Shown here: piece by piece, positions 44,246 through 57,300 of the stretch
How positions within the stretch are numbered: the stretch's first letter is position 1
Layout: each line of letters starts with the position of its first letter
Assembly (NCBI RefSeq): GCF_006335015.1
Contig: NZ_VDGT01000012.1
Coordinates: 124,001-188,000 of the forward strand
Source of the DNA: Streptomyces sedi
GTDB taxonomy: Bacteria > Actinomycetota > Actinomycetes > Streptomycetales > Streptomycetaceae
DNA length: 64,000 bases
Reading direction: 5' to 3'
The notes under the pieces: model-generated
Database searches by the model: none
What the model was told of the DNA's origin: nothing
What the model saw: only the letters and a program-made list of their open reading frames with translations
Made by a program: the position numbers and the translations under genes

Positions 44246-44671
44246 TTACTGGGACGGCGGGCGGCCGGTGGTGGCCACCGGGCGGTCGATGGCCATGAGC
44301 CAGCGGCCGTCCTCGCCGCGCCGCAGCACGTCCGTGCAGTAGCCCTCGACGCGCGAGCGGCCGTCGGGGCCCTGGTTGTCGATGATGTACTCGACCTTGA
44401 TCAGGGCCACGTCGCCGGCGACGTACCACTTGGTCAGCGTCGCCAGGCTCACCGGCTTGGTGGCCAGGTACTCGTTGAAGAACGCCAGCCTGGCCTCGCC
44501 GGTCAGCTGCTTGCCGGAGAAGTTCGAGATCGAGTCCTCGCGGTACAGGCTGTCGAACAGCGCGCCCTCACCGGAGTTGAACGCCTGCATGAAGATCTCG
44601 TTCTGGATGTACTGGTCGTCGGTGAGGTCCGGGTTCGAACGGTCGAAGTCGGTTTCGAGGTTGTAGATCAT
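44246..44671 (-). CDS. NTF2/SnoaL-like protein, putative cyclase 1
   Basis: This 141-residue cone-shaped alpha+beta barrel protein shows FMQAFNSGEGALFDSLYREDSISNFSGKQLTGEARLAFFNEYL in the first half and WYVAGDVALIKVEYIIDN with RWLMAIDRPV at the end, the regular pattern of SnoaL/NTF2 small domains. No catalytic residue is assured; Asp and His/Tyr positions could act on an epoxide or enone. Two such proteins were reported to close the five-membered ring of streptazone by epoxide opening. It lies 82 bases after the second NTF2-like gene in one transcription unit. Confidence 0.85.
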   Translation of the reverse strand: MIYNLETDFDRSNPDLTDDQYIQNEIFMQAFNSGEGALFDSLYREDSISNFSGKQLTGEARLAFFNEYLATKPVSLATLTKWYVAGDVALIKVEYIIDNQGPDGRSRVEGYCTDVLRRGEDGRWLMAIDRPVATTGRPPSQ

Positions 44672-44753
44672 CGGGGCTGGCCCGCCTCTCTGCGCAGGTG
44701 ACTGTGGGCTGTGGACGGTGCGGTGCGACGCCGTGCTGACCGAGGTCCGGGGC

Positions 44754-45131
44754 TCAGGACTCCTGACCGAAGGGCTCGTCGACCGCGTAGCGCCAGACGC
44801 CGTCGTCGCCCAGGCGCAGCACGTCGACGCCGACGCCCTGCTCCCGCTCGGGCGCGCCGTCGGTGGGGATCTCGATGACCCAGTCGACGATCAGCAGCGC
44901 CGTGTCGTCGGTGACGAAGCTCTCCCGCAGCGTCGCCGTCATCTTCGGCTCGCGCCGGAGGTACTCCCGCTGGAAGTCACGCCGCGCCTGGCCGGTGAGG
45001 GGCTTCCCCGGCTCCCAGACGGCAACGGCCTCCTCCGTGTAGAAGGCGTCCATGGTCTCGAAGTCGCCCGAGTTGAACGCGTCGGCGTACCGCGCGAGAT
45101 GCTTCTTCATGGTTTCCACGTGATCGGACAT
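44754..45131 (-). CDS. NTF2/SnoaL-like protein, putative cyclase 2
   Basis: This 125-residue homologue of the downstream gene (YADAFNSGDFETMDAFYTEEAVAVWEPGKPLTGQARRDFQREYL) keeps the G-x-P/Q-L-T-G-x-A-R segment and ends with DGVWRYAVDEP. It differs from its neighbour in the inner barrel residues, so the pair may be non-redundant. The gene leads the leftward operon, divergent from the PKS with a 249-base gap that holds the promoters and phased repeats. Confidence 0.85.
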   Translation of the reverse strand: MSDHVETMKKHLARYADAFNSGDFETMDAFYTEEAVAVWEPGKPLTGQARRDFQREYLRREPKMTATLRESFVTDDTALLIVDWVIEIPTDGAPEREQGVGVDVLRLGDDGVWRYAVDEPFGQES

Positions 45132-45208
45132 GGCGGAGTCGACCTGCCTTCTCGGTAGTCGGCGTTGGGGCTTTCGCTACGGAAGTTAGCCCGCCCCGCT
45201 CTGCCGAC

Positions 45209-45239
45209 CACTCATCGCCCGGTAATCCTCCGGCCTTTC
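45209..45239 (+). promoter_or_regulatory. Phased repeats in the PKS/NTF2 divergent promoter
   Basis: CACTCATCG (45209), CGGTAATCC (45220) and CGGCCTTTC (45231) are 11 bases apart; the ACTCATCGC core also appears inverted at 45246-45254. They sit between the divergent PKS and NTF2-like genes, so one operator could serve both. Confidence 0.5.
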
Positions 45240-45380
45240 CTGAAAGCGATGAGTCGTTCGAGGTCGGCCACTGACGGAAAGGAGAGAACGCCCTGCCTAC
45301 GATCGGCCAGCGAGTTGCGTCCGCTGCTCAGCGGTTGCTCAGAGGTCCTGGCAATTCGGCCGGAAAGGCAGTCGAGCGAG

Positions 45381-48300
45381 ATGACGAATCAGCACGAGTC
45401 GGCAACCACCGCGCGGCACGGCGACGAGGACGAGACGATCGCGGTCGTCGGGCTGGCCTGCCGCCTGCCGGGGGCGGATGGCCCCGAGGCGTTCTGGCAC
45501 CTGCTGAGCGCCGGCACGGACGCCATCACCCCCGTGCCGGAGGGCCGTTGGCGTTCGGCGACCGGCGAGCCCGAGCCGGAGGGCACGCTCCCGGGGATGC
45601 GGCGCGGCGGCTTCCTCGACTCGGTCGACACCTTCGACGCGGGCTTCTTCGGCGTCGCGCCCCGCGAGGCCGTCACGATGGACCCGCAGCAGCGGCTCGT
45701 CCTCGAACTCGCCTGGGAGGCGCTGGAGGACGCCGGTGTCGTGCCCGCCGCGCTGCGCGGCAGCCGCACCGCCGTCTTCGTCGGCACGCTCCGCGAGGAC
45801 TACGCGGCCCTGCTCTACCAGTACGGCGCCGCCGCCATCACCCAGCACAGCATGGCCGGCGTCAACCGGGGCGTCATCGCCAACCGGGTCTCCTACCACC
45901 TGGGGCTGCACGGCCCCAGCCTCACCGTGGACTCCGCCCAGTCGTCCTCGCTCGTCGCCGTCCACCTGGCCTGCGAGTCGCTGCGCTCCGGCGAGGCGGA
46001 GGCCGCCATCGTCGCCGGCGTCAACCTGAACATCCTCGCCGAGGGCGCCGTCACCGAGGAGCGGTTCGGCGGACTCTCGCCCGACGGCACCACCTACACC
46101 TTCGACGCCCGCGCCAACGGCTTCGTCCGGGGCGAGGGCGGAGCCGCCGTCGTCCTCAAGCCGCTGAGTACGGCCCGCGCCGACGGGGACACCGTCCTCG
46201 CCGTCATCCGCGGCAGCGCCGTCAACAACGACGGCTCCACCCCGGGCCTGACCGTTCCCGGCCGCGACGCCCAGGAGCGGGTGCTGCGCGCGGCGTACGA
46301 ACGGGCCGGCGTCGACCCGGCGCTGGTGCAGTACGTCGAACTGCACGGCACCGGCACCCCCGTCGGCGACCCGATCGAGGCCGCCGCGCTCGGCGCGGCC
46401 CTCGGCGCCGCCCGCGCCGACGGCCGGCCGCTGCGCGTCGGCTCGGTGAAGACCAACATCGGCCACCTGGAGGGCGCCGCCGGCATCACCGGGCTGGTCA
46501 AGACCGTGCTGGCGCTGCGCCACCGCGCCCTGCCGGCGAGCCTCAACTTCGCCACGCCCCACCCCGACATCCCGCTCGACGAGCTGGGCCTGGCCGTCCA
46601 GGACACCCACTCCGACTGGCCCGCGCCCGAGCGGCCCCTGGTGGCGGGCGTCTCCTCGTTCGGCATGGGCGGCACCAACGCGCACGTCGTGCTCGCCGAG
46701 AGCCCCGACGCGCCGACCGCGGCCGAGCCCACCGGGCCCCGGGACGACGAGGGCGCCCCGCTGCCCTGGGTGGTCTCCGCCCGTGGCGAGGAGGCTCTCC
46801 AGGCCCAGGCGGAACGGCTGCGGGACGCCCTCGACGGCGAGGGCGCCCCGCGCCCCGCCGCCGTCGGCCGCGCGCTCGCCGCCACCCGCACCGTCTTCGA
46901 GCACCGCGCCGTCATCCTCGGCGAGAACCGGCGCGGGATGCTCGACGGGCTCGACGCGCTGGCCGCCGGCGGCTTCGCCGGCCACGTCGTCACCGGCGAG
47001 GCGAGGCCGGGGCGCACCGCCTGGCTCTTCTCGGGCCAGGGCTCCCAGCGCACCGGCATGGGCGGCGAACTGAGCGCCGCCTTCCCGGAGTTCGCCGCCG
47101 CCTACCGGGAGATCTGCGACGCCTTCACCCCGCTGCTCGACCGGCCGCTGGCCGAGGTCGTCGCCACCGGCGACGGCATCGACAACACCGCGTACGCCCA
47201 GCCGGCGCTCTTCGCGATCGAGGTCGCGCTCTACCGGCTGGTCGCCTCCTGGGGCGTGACCGCCGACCTGGTCGCCGGCCACTCCATCGGCGAGATCTCC
47301 GCCGCGCACGTCGCCGGCGTGCTGTCGCTGCCCGACGCCGCCAAGCTGGTCGCCGCCCGCGGCCGGCTGATGCGGGCGCTGCCGCCCGGCGGCGTCATGG
47401 TCGCCGTCGAGGCCAGCGAGGAGGAGGTGCTGCCGCTGCTGGAGGGCCACGAGGACGAGGCCGCCGTCGCCGCCATCAACGGCCCGCTCGCCCTAGTGCT
47501 CTCCGGCGCGGACGCACGGGTCACCGTCGTCGCCGAGCAGGTCGCCGCCTGGGGCCGCCGGGTGCGCAGGCTGCCCATTCCGATGGCCTCCCACTCGCCG
47601 CTGATCGTTCCCATGCTGGAGGAGTTCGGCCGCGTCGCCCACGAGTTGGAGTACCACGAGCCGCGGATCGCCGCCGTCTCCACCGTCACCGGCGAACCCG
47701 TCGTCCCCGGCCAGTGGACCGACCCCGACTACTGGGTGGAGGAGGTGCGCCGCCCGGTCCGCTTCCTGGAGACCGTCCGGACGCTGGAGGCCCAGGGCGC
47801 CACCACCATGGTGGAGCTGGGGCCGGACACCGTCTGCGCCACCATGGCCAACAACTCGGTGCGCGACCCCGACACGGTCAAGGCGTTCGGCGTGCTGCGC
47901 ACCGGCAAGCCCGAACGGGAACGCCTGCTCGCCGCCCTCGCCGCCGCCTTCGTCCGGGGCACCCACCTGGACTGGGCCGCCGTGCACGCCGACGACGACG
48001 AAGGCCCGGCGCCGCGCCTGGCGCTGCCCACCTACGCGTTCCAGCGGGACCGCTACTGGATCGACGGCACCGCCCGCGCCGCCACCCTGACCGAGGCGGG
48101 ACCCGCCGCGCCCGGCGGGCCCGCGCGGCCCGCGCGGCGGCGGATGGTCGGGGCCGACGCCACCGCCGTCGTGCTGGAGCGGGTCGCCGCCGTCCTCGGC
48201 TACCCCGAGGGCCGCCGGGTGGAGACGCACGCCACGTTCAAGGAACTGGGCCTCGACTCGCTGATGTCCGTCGAGCTGCGCGACGCGCTCGCCGCGGCCA

Positions 48301-51300
48301 CCGGCCTGCGGCTGCCCGGCGGGCTGCTCTTCGACCATCCGACGCCCGCCGCCCTGATCGCCCGCCTGGACACGATGCTGGCCGGCGCCGCCGAGGACGG
48401 GACGGAGGACATCGCCGCCGTCGCCGCCGACGAGCCGATCGCGATCGTCGGCATGGCCTGCCGCTACCCGGGCGGGGTCTCCTCGCCCGAGGAGCTGTGG
48501 CGGATCGTCGCCGAGGGCGGCGACGCCATCTCCGGCCTCCCCGACGACCGGGGCTGGGACCTCGCGCCGCTGGACGGCGAGGACGGCCGGGGCGCGGTCC
48601 GCGCGGGGGGATTCCTCGACGACGCGGCCCTGTTCGACAACGAGTTCTTCGGCATCTCGCCCCGCGAGGCGCTGGCCATGGACCCGCAGCAGCGGCTGCT
48701 GCTGGAGACCGCCTGGGAGGCGGTGGAACGCGCCGGGCTGGACACCTCGGCGCTCAGGGGCAGCCGCACCGGCGTCTTCGTCGGGGCCACCGCCCTGGAG
48801 TACGGCCCCCGGATGCACGAGGCGGCCGAGACCGTCGAGGGCCATGTCCTCACCGGCACCACGCCGAGCGTGCTCTCCGGCCGCATCGCCTACCAGCTGG
48901 GCCTGGTCGGGCCGGCCGTGACCGTCGACACCGCCTGCTCCTCCTCGCTGGTCGCCCTCCACATGGCGCTGCGTTCGCTGCGTTCCGGCGAGACGACGCT
49001 CGCCCTCGCCGGCGGCGCCACCGTGATGTCCTCGCCCGGCATGTTCGTCGAGTTCTCCCGCCAGCGCGGTCTGGCGCCCGACGGGCGGGTCAAGTCCTTC
49101 GCGGCGGCGGCCGACGGCACCTCCTGGTCGGAGGGCGTGGGGCTGCTGCTGGTCGAGCGGCTCTCCGACGCGCGGCGCAACGGGCACCGGGTGTTGGCGG
49201 TGGTGCGTGGTTCGGCCGTGAACCAGGACGGGGCGTCCAACGGGCTGACGGCGCCGAACGGTCCCTCGCAGGAGCGGGTGATCCGTGCCGCGCTGGCGGA
49301 TGCGGGCCTCGCTCCCGGCGAGGTGGACGCGGTGGAGGCGCACGGCACCGGTACCCGGCTCGGGGACCCGATCGAGGCGGGGGCGCTGCTGGCCACCTAC
49401 GGCCGGGACCGGGACCCCGAACGCCCCCTGCTGCTGGGCTCGTTGAAGTCGAACATCGGGCACGCCCAGGCCGCGGCAGGCGTCGGCGGGGTCATCAAGA
49501 TGGTGGAGGCGATGCGCCACGGCACCCTGCCGCGCACCCTGCACGTGGACGAGCCCTCCCCGATGGTCGACTGGTCGGACGGCTCCGTCGAGCTGCTGAC
49601 CGAGGAACGCGACTGGCCCGCCGCCGCCGCCGACCGGCCGCGCCGCGCCGGGGTCTCCTCGTTCGGCATCAGCGGCACCAACGCCCATGTCGTCATCGAG
49701 GCGGCCCCGGAGACGGAGCCCGCGACGCCCGAGCCCGAGACCGCCCCCGAACCCCCCGGCCCCTGGCTGCTCAGCGCGCACAGCGCCGAGGCCCTGGCCG
49801 CCCAGGCCGAACGGCTGCGCGCCCACCTGGACGCCCACCCGGGGACGCGGCCCGTCGACGTCGGCTGGTCGCTGGCCGCCACCAGGACCGCGCTGCCCGA
49901 GCGCGCCGTCCTCACCGGCGCCACCCCCGAGGAACTGCGCGCCGCGCTGGACGCCCTCGCCACCGGCGCGCCCTCGCCGGCCGTCCGCTCCGGCGGCGCC
50001 GCCGGAGCCGGCCGCACCGCCTTCCTCTTCGCCGGGCAGGGCGCCCAGCGCCCCGGGATGGGCCGTGAACTGTACGAGTCCTCCCCGGTGTTCGCCGCCG
50101 CGCTCGACGAGGTGTGCGCCGCGTTCGACCCGCACCTGGACATGCCGCTGCGCGAGGTGATGTTCGCCGAGGAGGGCACCGCCGAGGCGGCGGCGCTGGA
50201 CCTGACCGCCTACACGCAGCCCGCGCTCTTCGCCGTGGAGACCGCGCTCTTCCGCCTCGCCGAGCACCACGGCACGGTCCCCGACCTGCTGGCCGGCCAC
50301 TCGATCGGCGAGATCGCCGCCGCGCACGCCGCCGACGTGCTCGACCTGGCCGACGCCGCCCGCCTGGTCACCGCGCGCGGCCGGCTGATGCAGTCGGCCC
50401 GCGACGGCGGCGCGATGGCGGCCGTCGAGGCCGAGGAGGCCGAACTCGCCGACGACCTCGACGAGTTCGGCGACCGGCTCGCGCTGGCCGCCGTCAACGG
50501 CCCCACCGCCGTCGTCGTCTCGGGCGACGCGGACGCCGTCGACGCGCTCGCCGAACGCTGGCGCGCCCGGGGACGCAGGACCCGCCGGCTGCGCGTCAGC
50601 CACGCGTTCCACTCGCCGCACATGGACGACGTGCTCGACGAGTTCCGCGAGGTCGTCGACGGGCTCGACCTGCGCGCCCCCCGCATCCCGCTGGTCTCCA
50701 CCGTCACCGGCGCGCTCGCCACCCCCGAGGAGCTGACCGACCCCGGCTACTGGACGCGGCAGATCCGCCGCCCCGTCAGGTTCCTCGACGCGGTCCGCGA
50801 ACTCTCCCGCCAGGGCGCCACCGTCCACGTCGAGATGGGGCCCGACGCCGTGCTCACCTCGCTCGCCGGCACCGCCCTCGGCGACGGCGCCGCCACCGTG
50901 CCGCTGCTGCGCGCCGGGCGCCCCGAGCCGGAGACGCTGACCGCCGGGCTCACCCTCGCCTGGGCCAACGGCGCGCCGCTGGACGGCGCCACGCTCCACC
51001 CGGGCGGGCGCCGCGTCGACCTGCCGACCTACGCCTTCCAACGCGCGCACCACTGGCTGGCACCCGCCGGCCGCTCCGACGCGCGCGGGCTCGGCCTCGA
51101 CCCGGCCGACCACCCGCTGCTGCACACCACGCTGGAGGTGGCCGGCCGGGACGACGTGCTGCTCACCGGGCGGCTCTCCGTCGACACCCACCCCTGGCTC
51201 GCCGACCACGCCGTCGGCGGCACCGTCCTCGTGCCCGCCACCGCCTTCCTCGAACTCGCCTTCGCCGCCGGCCTCCCCACCGAGACCGACCGGATAGCGG

Positions 51301-54300
51301 AGCTGACGCTTGAGGCGCCGCTGACGCTGCCGGAACGCGGCGCCGTGCGCGTGCAGGTGTCCGTCGGCTCCCCCGAGCCGGACGGCGGACGCGCCTTCGC
51401 CGTCCACGCCAGGCCCGACACCGACGCCGGCGCCCAGGAGCCGTGGACCCGGCACGCCTCCGGCGTGCTCGGCGGCGCCGCCACCGACCAGACGCCCGCC
51501 GCCCCCGCGCAGTGGCCGCCGGCCGGCGCGACACCGCGGCCCGTCGACGACGCCTACGACCGGCTCGCCGAGCTGGGCTACGGCTACGGCCCCGCGTTCC
51601 AGGGACTGACCGCGCTGTGGCGGTCCGGTGAGGAGCTGTGGGTCGAGGTGGCGCTGCCGGAGCGACAGCACGCCGCCGCCGAGCGGTTCGGGCTGCACCC
51701 CGCGCTCTTCGACGCGCTGCTGCACCCGGTCGTGCTGCACGCCGCCGCCGGCGGGGAGACCGACGGCGTCCGGCTGCCGTTCGCCTGGACCGGCGCGACG
51801 CTGCACGCCACCGGCGCCACGGCGCTGCGTGCCCGCGTCACCCCGACCGGGCCCGACAGCTACGCGCTGGCCGCGTTCGACCCGGCCGGGCGGCCCGTGC
51901 TCTCCCTGGACGAGCTCACCCTGCGGCCCATCGACCCCGAACGGCTCGCCGCCGTCACCGCCCGCCGCCCCGAGGGGCTGTACGACCTCGTGTGGACGCC
52001 GGTCGCGACGCCGGCACCGGAGGGGGCCGAGTCCCGACTCGTCGAGATCGACCGGGCCGGGCCGCCGGCCGAACCGCCCGCCGCGGACGCCCTGGTGGTC
52101 CGCGTCTCCGCGCTCACCGACCCGGCCGGCGGGCCGGAGGCGCCGCCCGCCGCCGCGCACCGGACGACCACGGCCTTCCTGGAGCTGCTCCAGAGCCTCC
52201 TCGCCGACCCGCGCCTGGACGGCGCGAAGCTGCTGGTCGTCACCGAGGGCGCGGTCGCGGCGGTCCCCGGCGAGGACGTCGGGGACCTGGCGGCGGCCCC
52301 CGTCTGGGGCCTGTCGCGCTCGGCGCAGTCCGAGCACCCGGACCGCCTGATCCTCCTCGACACCGACCGCGAACTCGCCGCCGGCGACCGGCACCTCGCC
52401 GCCGCGCTCGTCGCCGGCGAGCCGCAGCTCGCGCTCCGCGACGGCGAACTCCGCGCGCCCCGGCTCGTCCGCGCCACCGCCCCCGACCCCGACGACGCCG
52501 CGCCCCTCGGGGACGGCGCGGTCCTGGTGACGGGCGGCACCGGTGGGCTGGGCGCGTGGGTGGCGCGCCACGTGGTGGCGGTGCACGGGGTGCGGGAGGT
52601 GGTGCTGGTGAGCCGCCGCGGGGCTTCCGCGCCGGGTGCGGGGGAGCTGGTGGCGGACCTTGAGGAGGCGGGCGCGCGCGTGCGGGTGGAGGCGTGCGAC
52701 GTGGGTGACCGGGAGCAGCTGGCCGCGTTGTGGGGCCGGGTGGGCGACGGGGTGTCGGCGGTGGTGCACACGGCGGGGGTGCTGGACGACGCGACGGTCG
52801 AGGGCCTGACGCCCGAGCGGTTGGCCGCGGTCGCCCGGCCGAAGGCCGAGGCGGCGTGGCATCTGCACGAGCTGACGCGCGATCGGGAACTGTCGGCGTT
52901 CGTCCTCTTCTCCTCGGTGGCGGGGCTGCTGGGGACGGGCGGGCAGGGGAACTACGCGGCGGCGAACGCGTTCCTGGACGCGTTGGCGGCGCACCGCGCG
53001 GCCTCCGGGCTGCCGGGGCTCTCCCTCGCCTGGGGCCTGTGGGGCGGTGAGCGGGGCATGGGCGCCACCCTCGACGAGACCGAGCTGGCCCGCTGGAACC
53101 GTTCCGGCCTCCGCCCGCTGGCCGCCGAACACGGCCTCGCGCTGCTCGACGCCTCCCTCGCCGGCCCGCACGCCCTGCGCGTCCCCGCCGCGTTCGACCT
53201 CTCCGCGCGGCGCGCCGCCGACCGCGAACCCGCGCCCCTGCTGCGCGCCCTGGTGCGCGGCAGGCCCCGCCGCGCCGCCGCCGGGGCGGCGGGCGGCGCC
53301 GACTGGGCCGAGCGGATGGCCGCACTCGCCGAGGACGAGCGCGCCGAGACCGTGCTCGACCTGGTGCGCACCACCGTCGCCGGCGTCCTCGGCCACGCCG
53401 ACCCGCGCCGGCTGGACGCCGGTCGGGCGTTCAAGGAGATGGGCTTCGACTCGCTGGCCGGCGTCGAGCTGCGCAACCGGCTCAACGCCGCCACCGGACT
53501 GCGGCTGCCCACCACCGTCGTCTTCGACCACCCGTCACCGCGGGCCGTCACCGACTTCCTGCTGTCCCGGCTGACGGGCGCCACCGCCGGCGCGGCCACC
53601 GCCACGCGCCGGCCGGTCCCGACCCCCACCGACGAGCCGATCGCGATCGTCGGCATGGCCTGCCGCTACCCGGGCGGGGTCTCCTCGCCCGAGGAGCTGT
53701 GGCGGCTGGTCGCCGACGGCACGGACGCCGTCGGCCCGTTCCCCGAGAACCGGGGCTGGGACCTGGACGCCCTCTACGACCCGGACCCCGAGCACACCGG
53801 CACCTCCTATGTGCGGCACGGCGGCTTCCTGCACGAGGCCGACCGGTTCGACCCGGCTTTCTTCGGCATCAGCCCCCGCGAGGCCGTCGCGATGGACCCG
53901 CAGCACCGGCTGCTGCTGGAGACCGCCTGGGAGACGTTCGAGAACGCGAGGCTGGACCCCGCCGCCCTGCGCGGCTCCGGCACCGGCGTCTTCGTCGGCG
54001 CCATGTACGACGACTACGTCTCGCGGCTGGCCGCCAGCCCGGAGGAGTACGAGGGCTTCCTGCTGGCCGGCAACCTCTCCAGCGTCGTCTCGGGACGGCT
54101 CTCCTACACCTACGGCTTCGAGGGCCCCGCCGTCACCGTCGACACCGCCTGCTCCTCCTCGCTGGTCGCCCTGCACCTCGCGGCCAACGCCCTGCGCAAC
54201 GGCGAGTGCGACCTCGCGCTGGCCGGCGGGGTCACCGTGATGGCGGGCCCGAACGTCTTCGTCGAGTTCTCCCGGCAGCGCGGACTCTCGCCCGACGGCC

Positions 54301-57300
54301 GCTGCCGGTCCTTCGGCGCGGACGCGGACGGCGTCGGCTGGTCGGAGGGCGTCGGCCTGCTGCTGGTCGAACGGCTCTCCGACGCCCGCCGCAACGGGCA
54401 CCGGGTGCTGGCGGTGGTGCGCGGCTCCGCCGTCAACCAGGACGGGGCGTCCAACGGGCTGACGGCGCCCAACGGCCCCTCCCAGGAACGGGTCATCCGC
54501 CAGGCCCTCGGCAACGCGGGGCTCGCCCCCGCCGAGATCGACGCGGTCGAGGCGCACGGCACCGGCACCCGGCTGGGCGACCCGATCGAGGCCCAGGCGC
54601 TGCTGGCCACCTACGGCCAGGACCGGGACCCCGAACGCCCCCTGCTGCTGGGCTCGTTGAAGTCCAACATCGGGCACGCCCAGGCCGCGGCGGGCGTCGG
54701 CGGCATCATCAAGATGGTCGAGGCGATGCGCCACGGCACCCTCCCGCGCACCCTCCACGCCGAGCGGCCCTCCCCGATGGTCGACTGGTCGGACGGCTCC
54801 GTCGAGCTGCTGACCGAGGAACGCGACTGGCCCGCCACCGCCGACCGGCCGCGCCGCGCCGGGATCTCCTCGTTCGGCATCAGCGGCACCAACGCCCATG
54901 TCGTCATCGAGGAGCCCGAGCCCGAGCCCGACGGTGAGCCCGGCGCCGCGCCGCCCGCCACCGGAGCCCCCTGGCCGCTCAGCGCGCACAGCGCCGAGGC
55001 CCTGGCCGCCCAGGCCGAACGGCTGCGCGCCCACCTGGTCGCGCACCCCGAGACGCCGCTGGCCGACGTCGGCCACTCCCTGGCCACCACCCGCACCCCG
55101 CACGCACACCGCGCGCTGGTCGTGGCCGCCGACCGCGAGGAACTCCTCGACGGGCTCGCCGTTCTCGCCCGGGGCGAGAACGCCCCCCACGCGCCGCGCG
55201 TCCCCGCCGGCGCCCGCGGCGGGACCGCGTTCCTGCTGACCGGCCAGGGCGCCCAGCGGCTCGGGATGGGCCGCGAACTGTACGCCGCCTCCCCGGTGTT
55301 CGCCGCCGCGCTCGACGCGGTGTGCGCGGAGCTGAACCGGGCGCTGGTCCGGCCGCTGGAGTCCGTGCTCTTCGCGCCCGAGGACTCCGCGGACTCGGCG
55401 CTGCTGGACCAGACCGCCTACACCCAGGCCGCGCTCTTCGCCGTGGAGACCGCGCTGTTCCGGCTGGTCGAGCACCACGGGATCACCCCCGACTACCTGC
55501 TCGGCCACTCCGTGGGCGAGGTGACCGCCGCCCATCTCGCGGGCGTGCTGGACCTGACCGACGCCGCCGCCCTGGTCGCGGGGCGCGGCCGGCTGATGCA
55601 GTCCGCCCGCGAGGGCGGCGCCATGGCGGCGCTGGAGGCCACCGAGGAGCAGGTGCGGGAGGCCCTCGCGCCCTACGGCGACCGGGTCGCGATCGCCGCC
55701 GTCAACTCGCCCACCTCCACCGTCGTCTCCGGAGACGACGACGCCGTCGACGAGCTGGCCGGCCACTTCAGGGAACGCGGCGGACGCGTCCGCCGCCTGC
55801 CGGTCAGCCACGCGTTCCACTCGCCGCACATGGACGGCGTGCTCGACGAGTTCCGCGCGCTGGCCGCCGGCCTCACCTACCGGGCGCCCCGCGTCCCGAT
55901 CGTCTCCAACGTCACCGGCGCGCTCGCCACCCCCGAGGAACTCGCCTCGCCCGACTACTGGGCGCGCCACATCCGCCGTCCCGTCCGCTTCCTCGACGGC
56001 GTCCGCCTGCTGGAGGAGCGGGGCGTCACCGAGTGGCTGGAGCTCGGCCCCGACGGCGTGCTGACCGCGCTGGTCCAGGCCTCGCTCACCGCCGAGCCGG
56101 GCGCGGTCGCCCCCGCCCTGCGCCGGGGCCGGCCCGAGGGCGCGACGTTCACCGCGGCCGTCGGGCTGCTCGCGGCACGCGGTGCCACGCCGCGCTGGGA
56201 GACGTTCTTCCCCGGCGGGCGGCCCACCGAGCTGCCCTCCTACGCCTTCCAGCGGCAGCGCTACTGGCTGGACGCCCCCGACACGGCCGGCGACGCGGGC
56301 GGCTTCGGGCTGACCGCTGCCGACCACCCGCTGCTCGGCGCCGGCACCGCGCTCGCCGACCGCGACGAGCACGTCTTCACCGGCCGGATCTCCCGCCACA
56401 CCCACCCCTGGCTGGTGGACCACGCCGTCGCCGGCACCGTGCTCGTGCCCGGCACAGGGCTGCTGGAGATCGCGCTGGCCGCCGGCGAACGCGCCGGGAC
56501 GCCCACCGTCGACGAGCTGACCCTCGCCGTCCCGCTGACGCTGCCCGAACGCGGCGGCGTCCGGCTCCAGGTGACCGTCGGCGCCGCCGACGACGGAGGC
56601 GCCCGCCCGGTGCGGGTCCACTCCAGGCCCGAGGACGCCCTCGACGGGGACGAGTGGACCCCGCACGCGCACGGCACGCTTCGCCCCGCCGAAGTGCCGG
56701 CCGCCGACGCGCCGTTGGCCGCCTGGCCGCCGCCCGGCGCCACCGAGACCGACCTGGAGGGCGCCTACGCCAGGATCGCCGAACTCGGCTACGCCTACGG
56801 CCCGGCCTTCCGCAACCTGCGCCGGCTCTGGACCGCGGGCGAGGGCATCGACGAGCTGTACGCGGAGGTGGCGCTCGACGCCGAACACCGCGCCGCCGCC
56901 GCCCGGTTCGCGCTCCACCCGGCGCTGCTCGACGCCGCGTTGCACACCCTGCTCCCCGGGGTCGCGGCCGACGCCGGGCCGGCGCTGCTGCCCTTCTCCT
57001 GGGCGGGCGTCCGGGTCGACGCCGGCGGCGCCTCGGCCCTGCGGGTGCGGCTGGTCCGCTCCGGCGAGGCCGATTCCCCGGTGGTCGCCCTGACCGTCGC
57101 CGACGAGAACGGCGCGACGCTGGCCACCGTCGAGGAGTTGGCCTTGCGTCCGCTGGCCGCCGACGTCCTGGCCACCGCGGGCGCCCGCGCCGACGGGCTG
57201 CTGCGGATCGACTGGACGCCGCTGCCCGAGGCCGGCGAAGCGGCCGGCACCGACGGTTGGGCCGTGCTCGGCGCCACCGAGACCACGGTCCCCGCCGGCA

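Noticed and set aside
45165..45380. N-terminal extension of the first PKS protein
   Set aside because: The extra 72 residues are arginine-rich, cover the divergent promoter and the phased repeats, and no ribosome binding site precedes the upstream start.
45939..45941. Gln in the first KS active site as a sequencing error or dead KS
   Set aside because: A Gln at this place is the known KSQ signature of decarboxylating loading modules and the domain is at the N-terminus of the first PKS.
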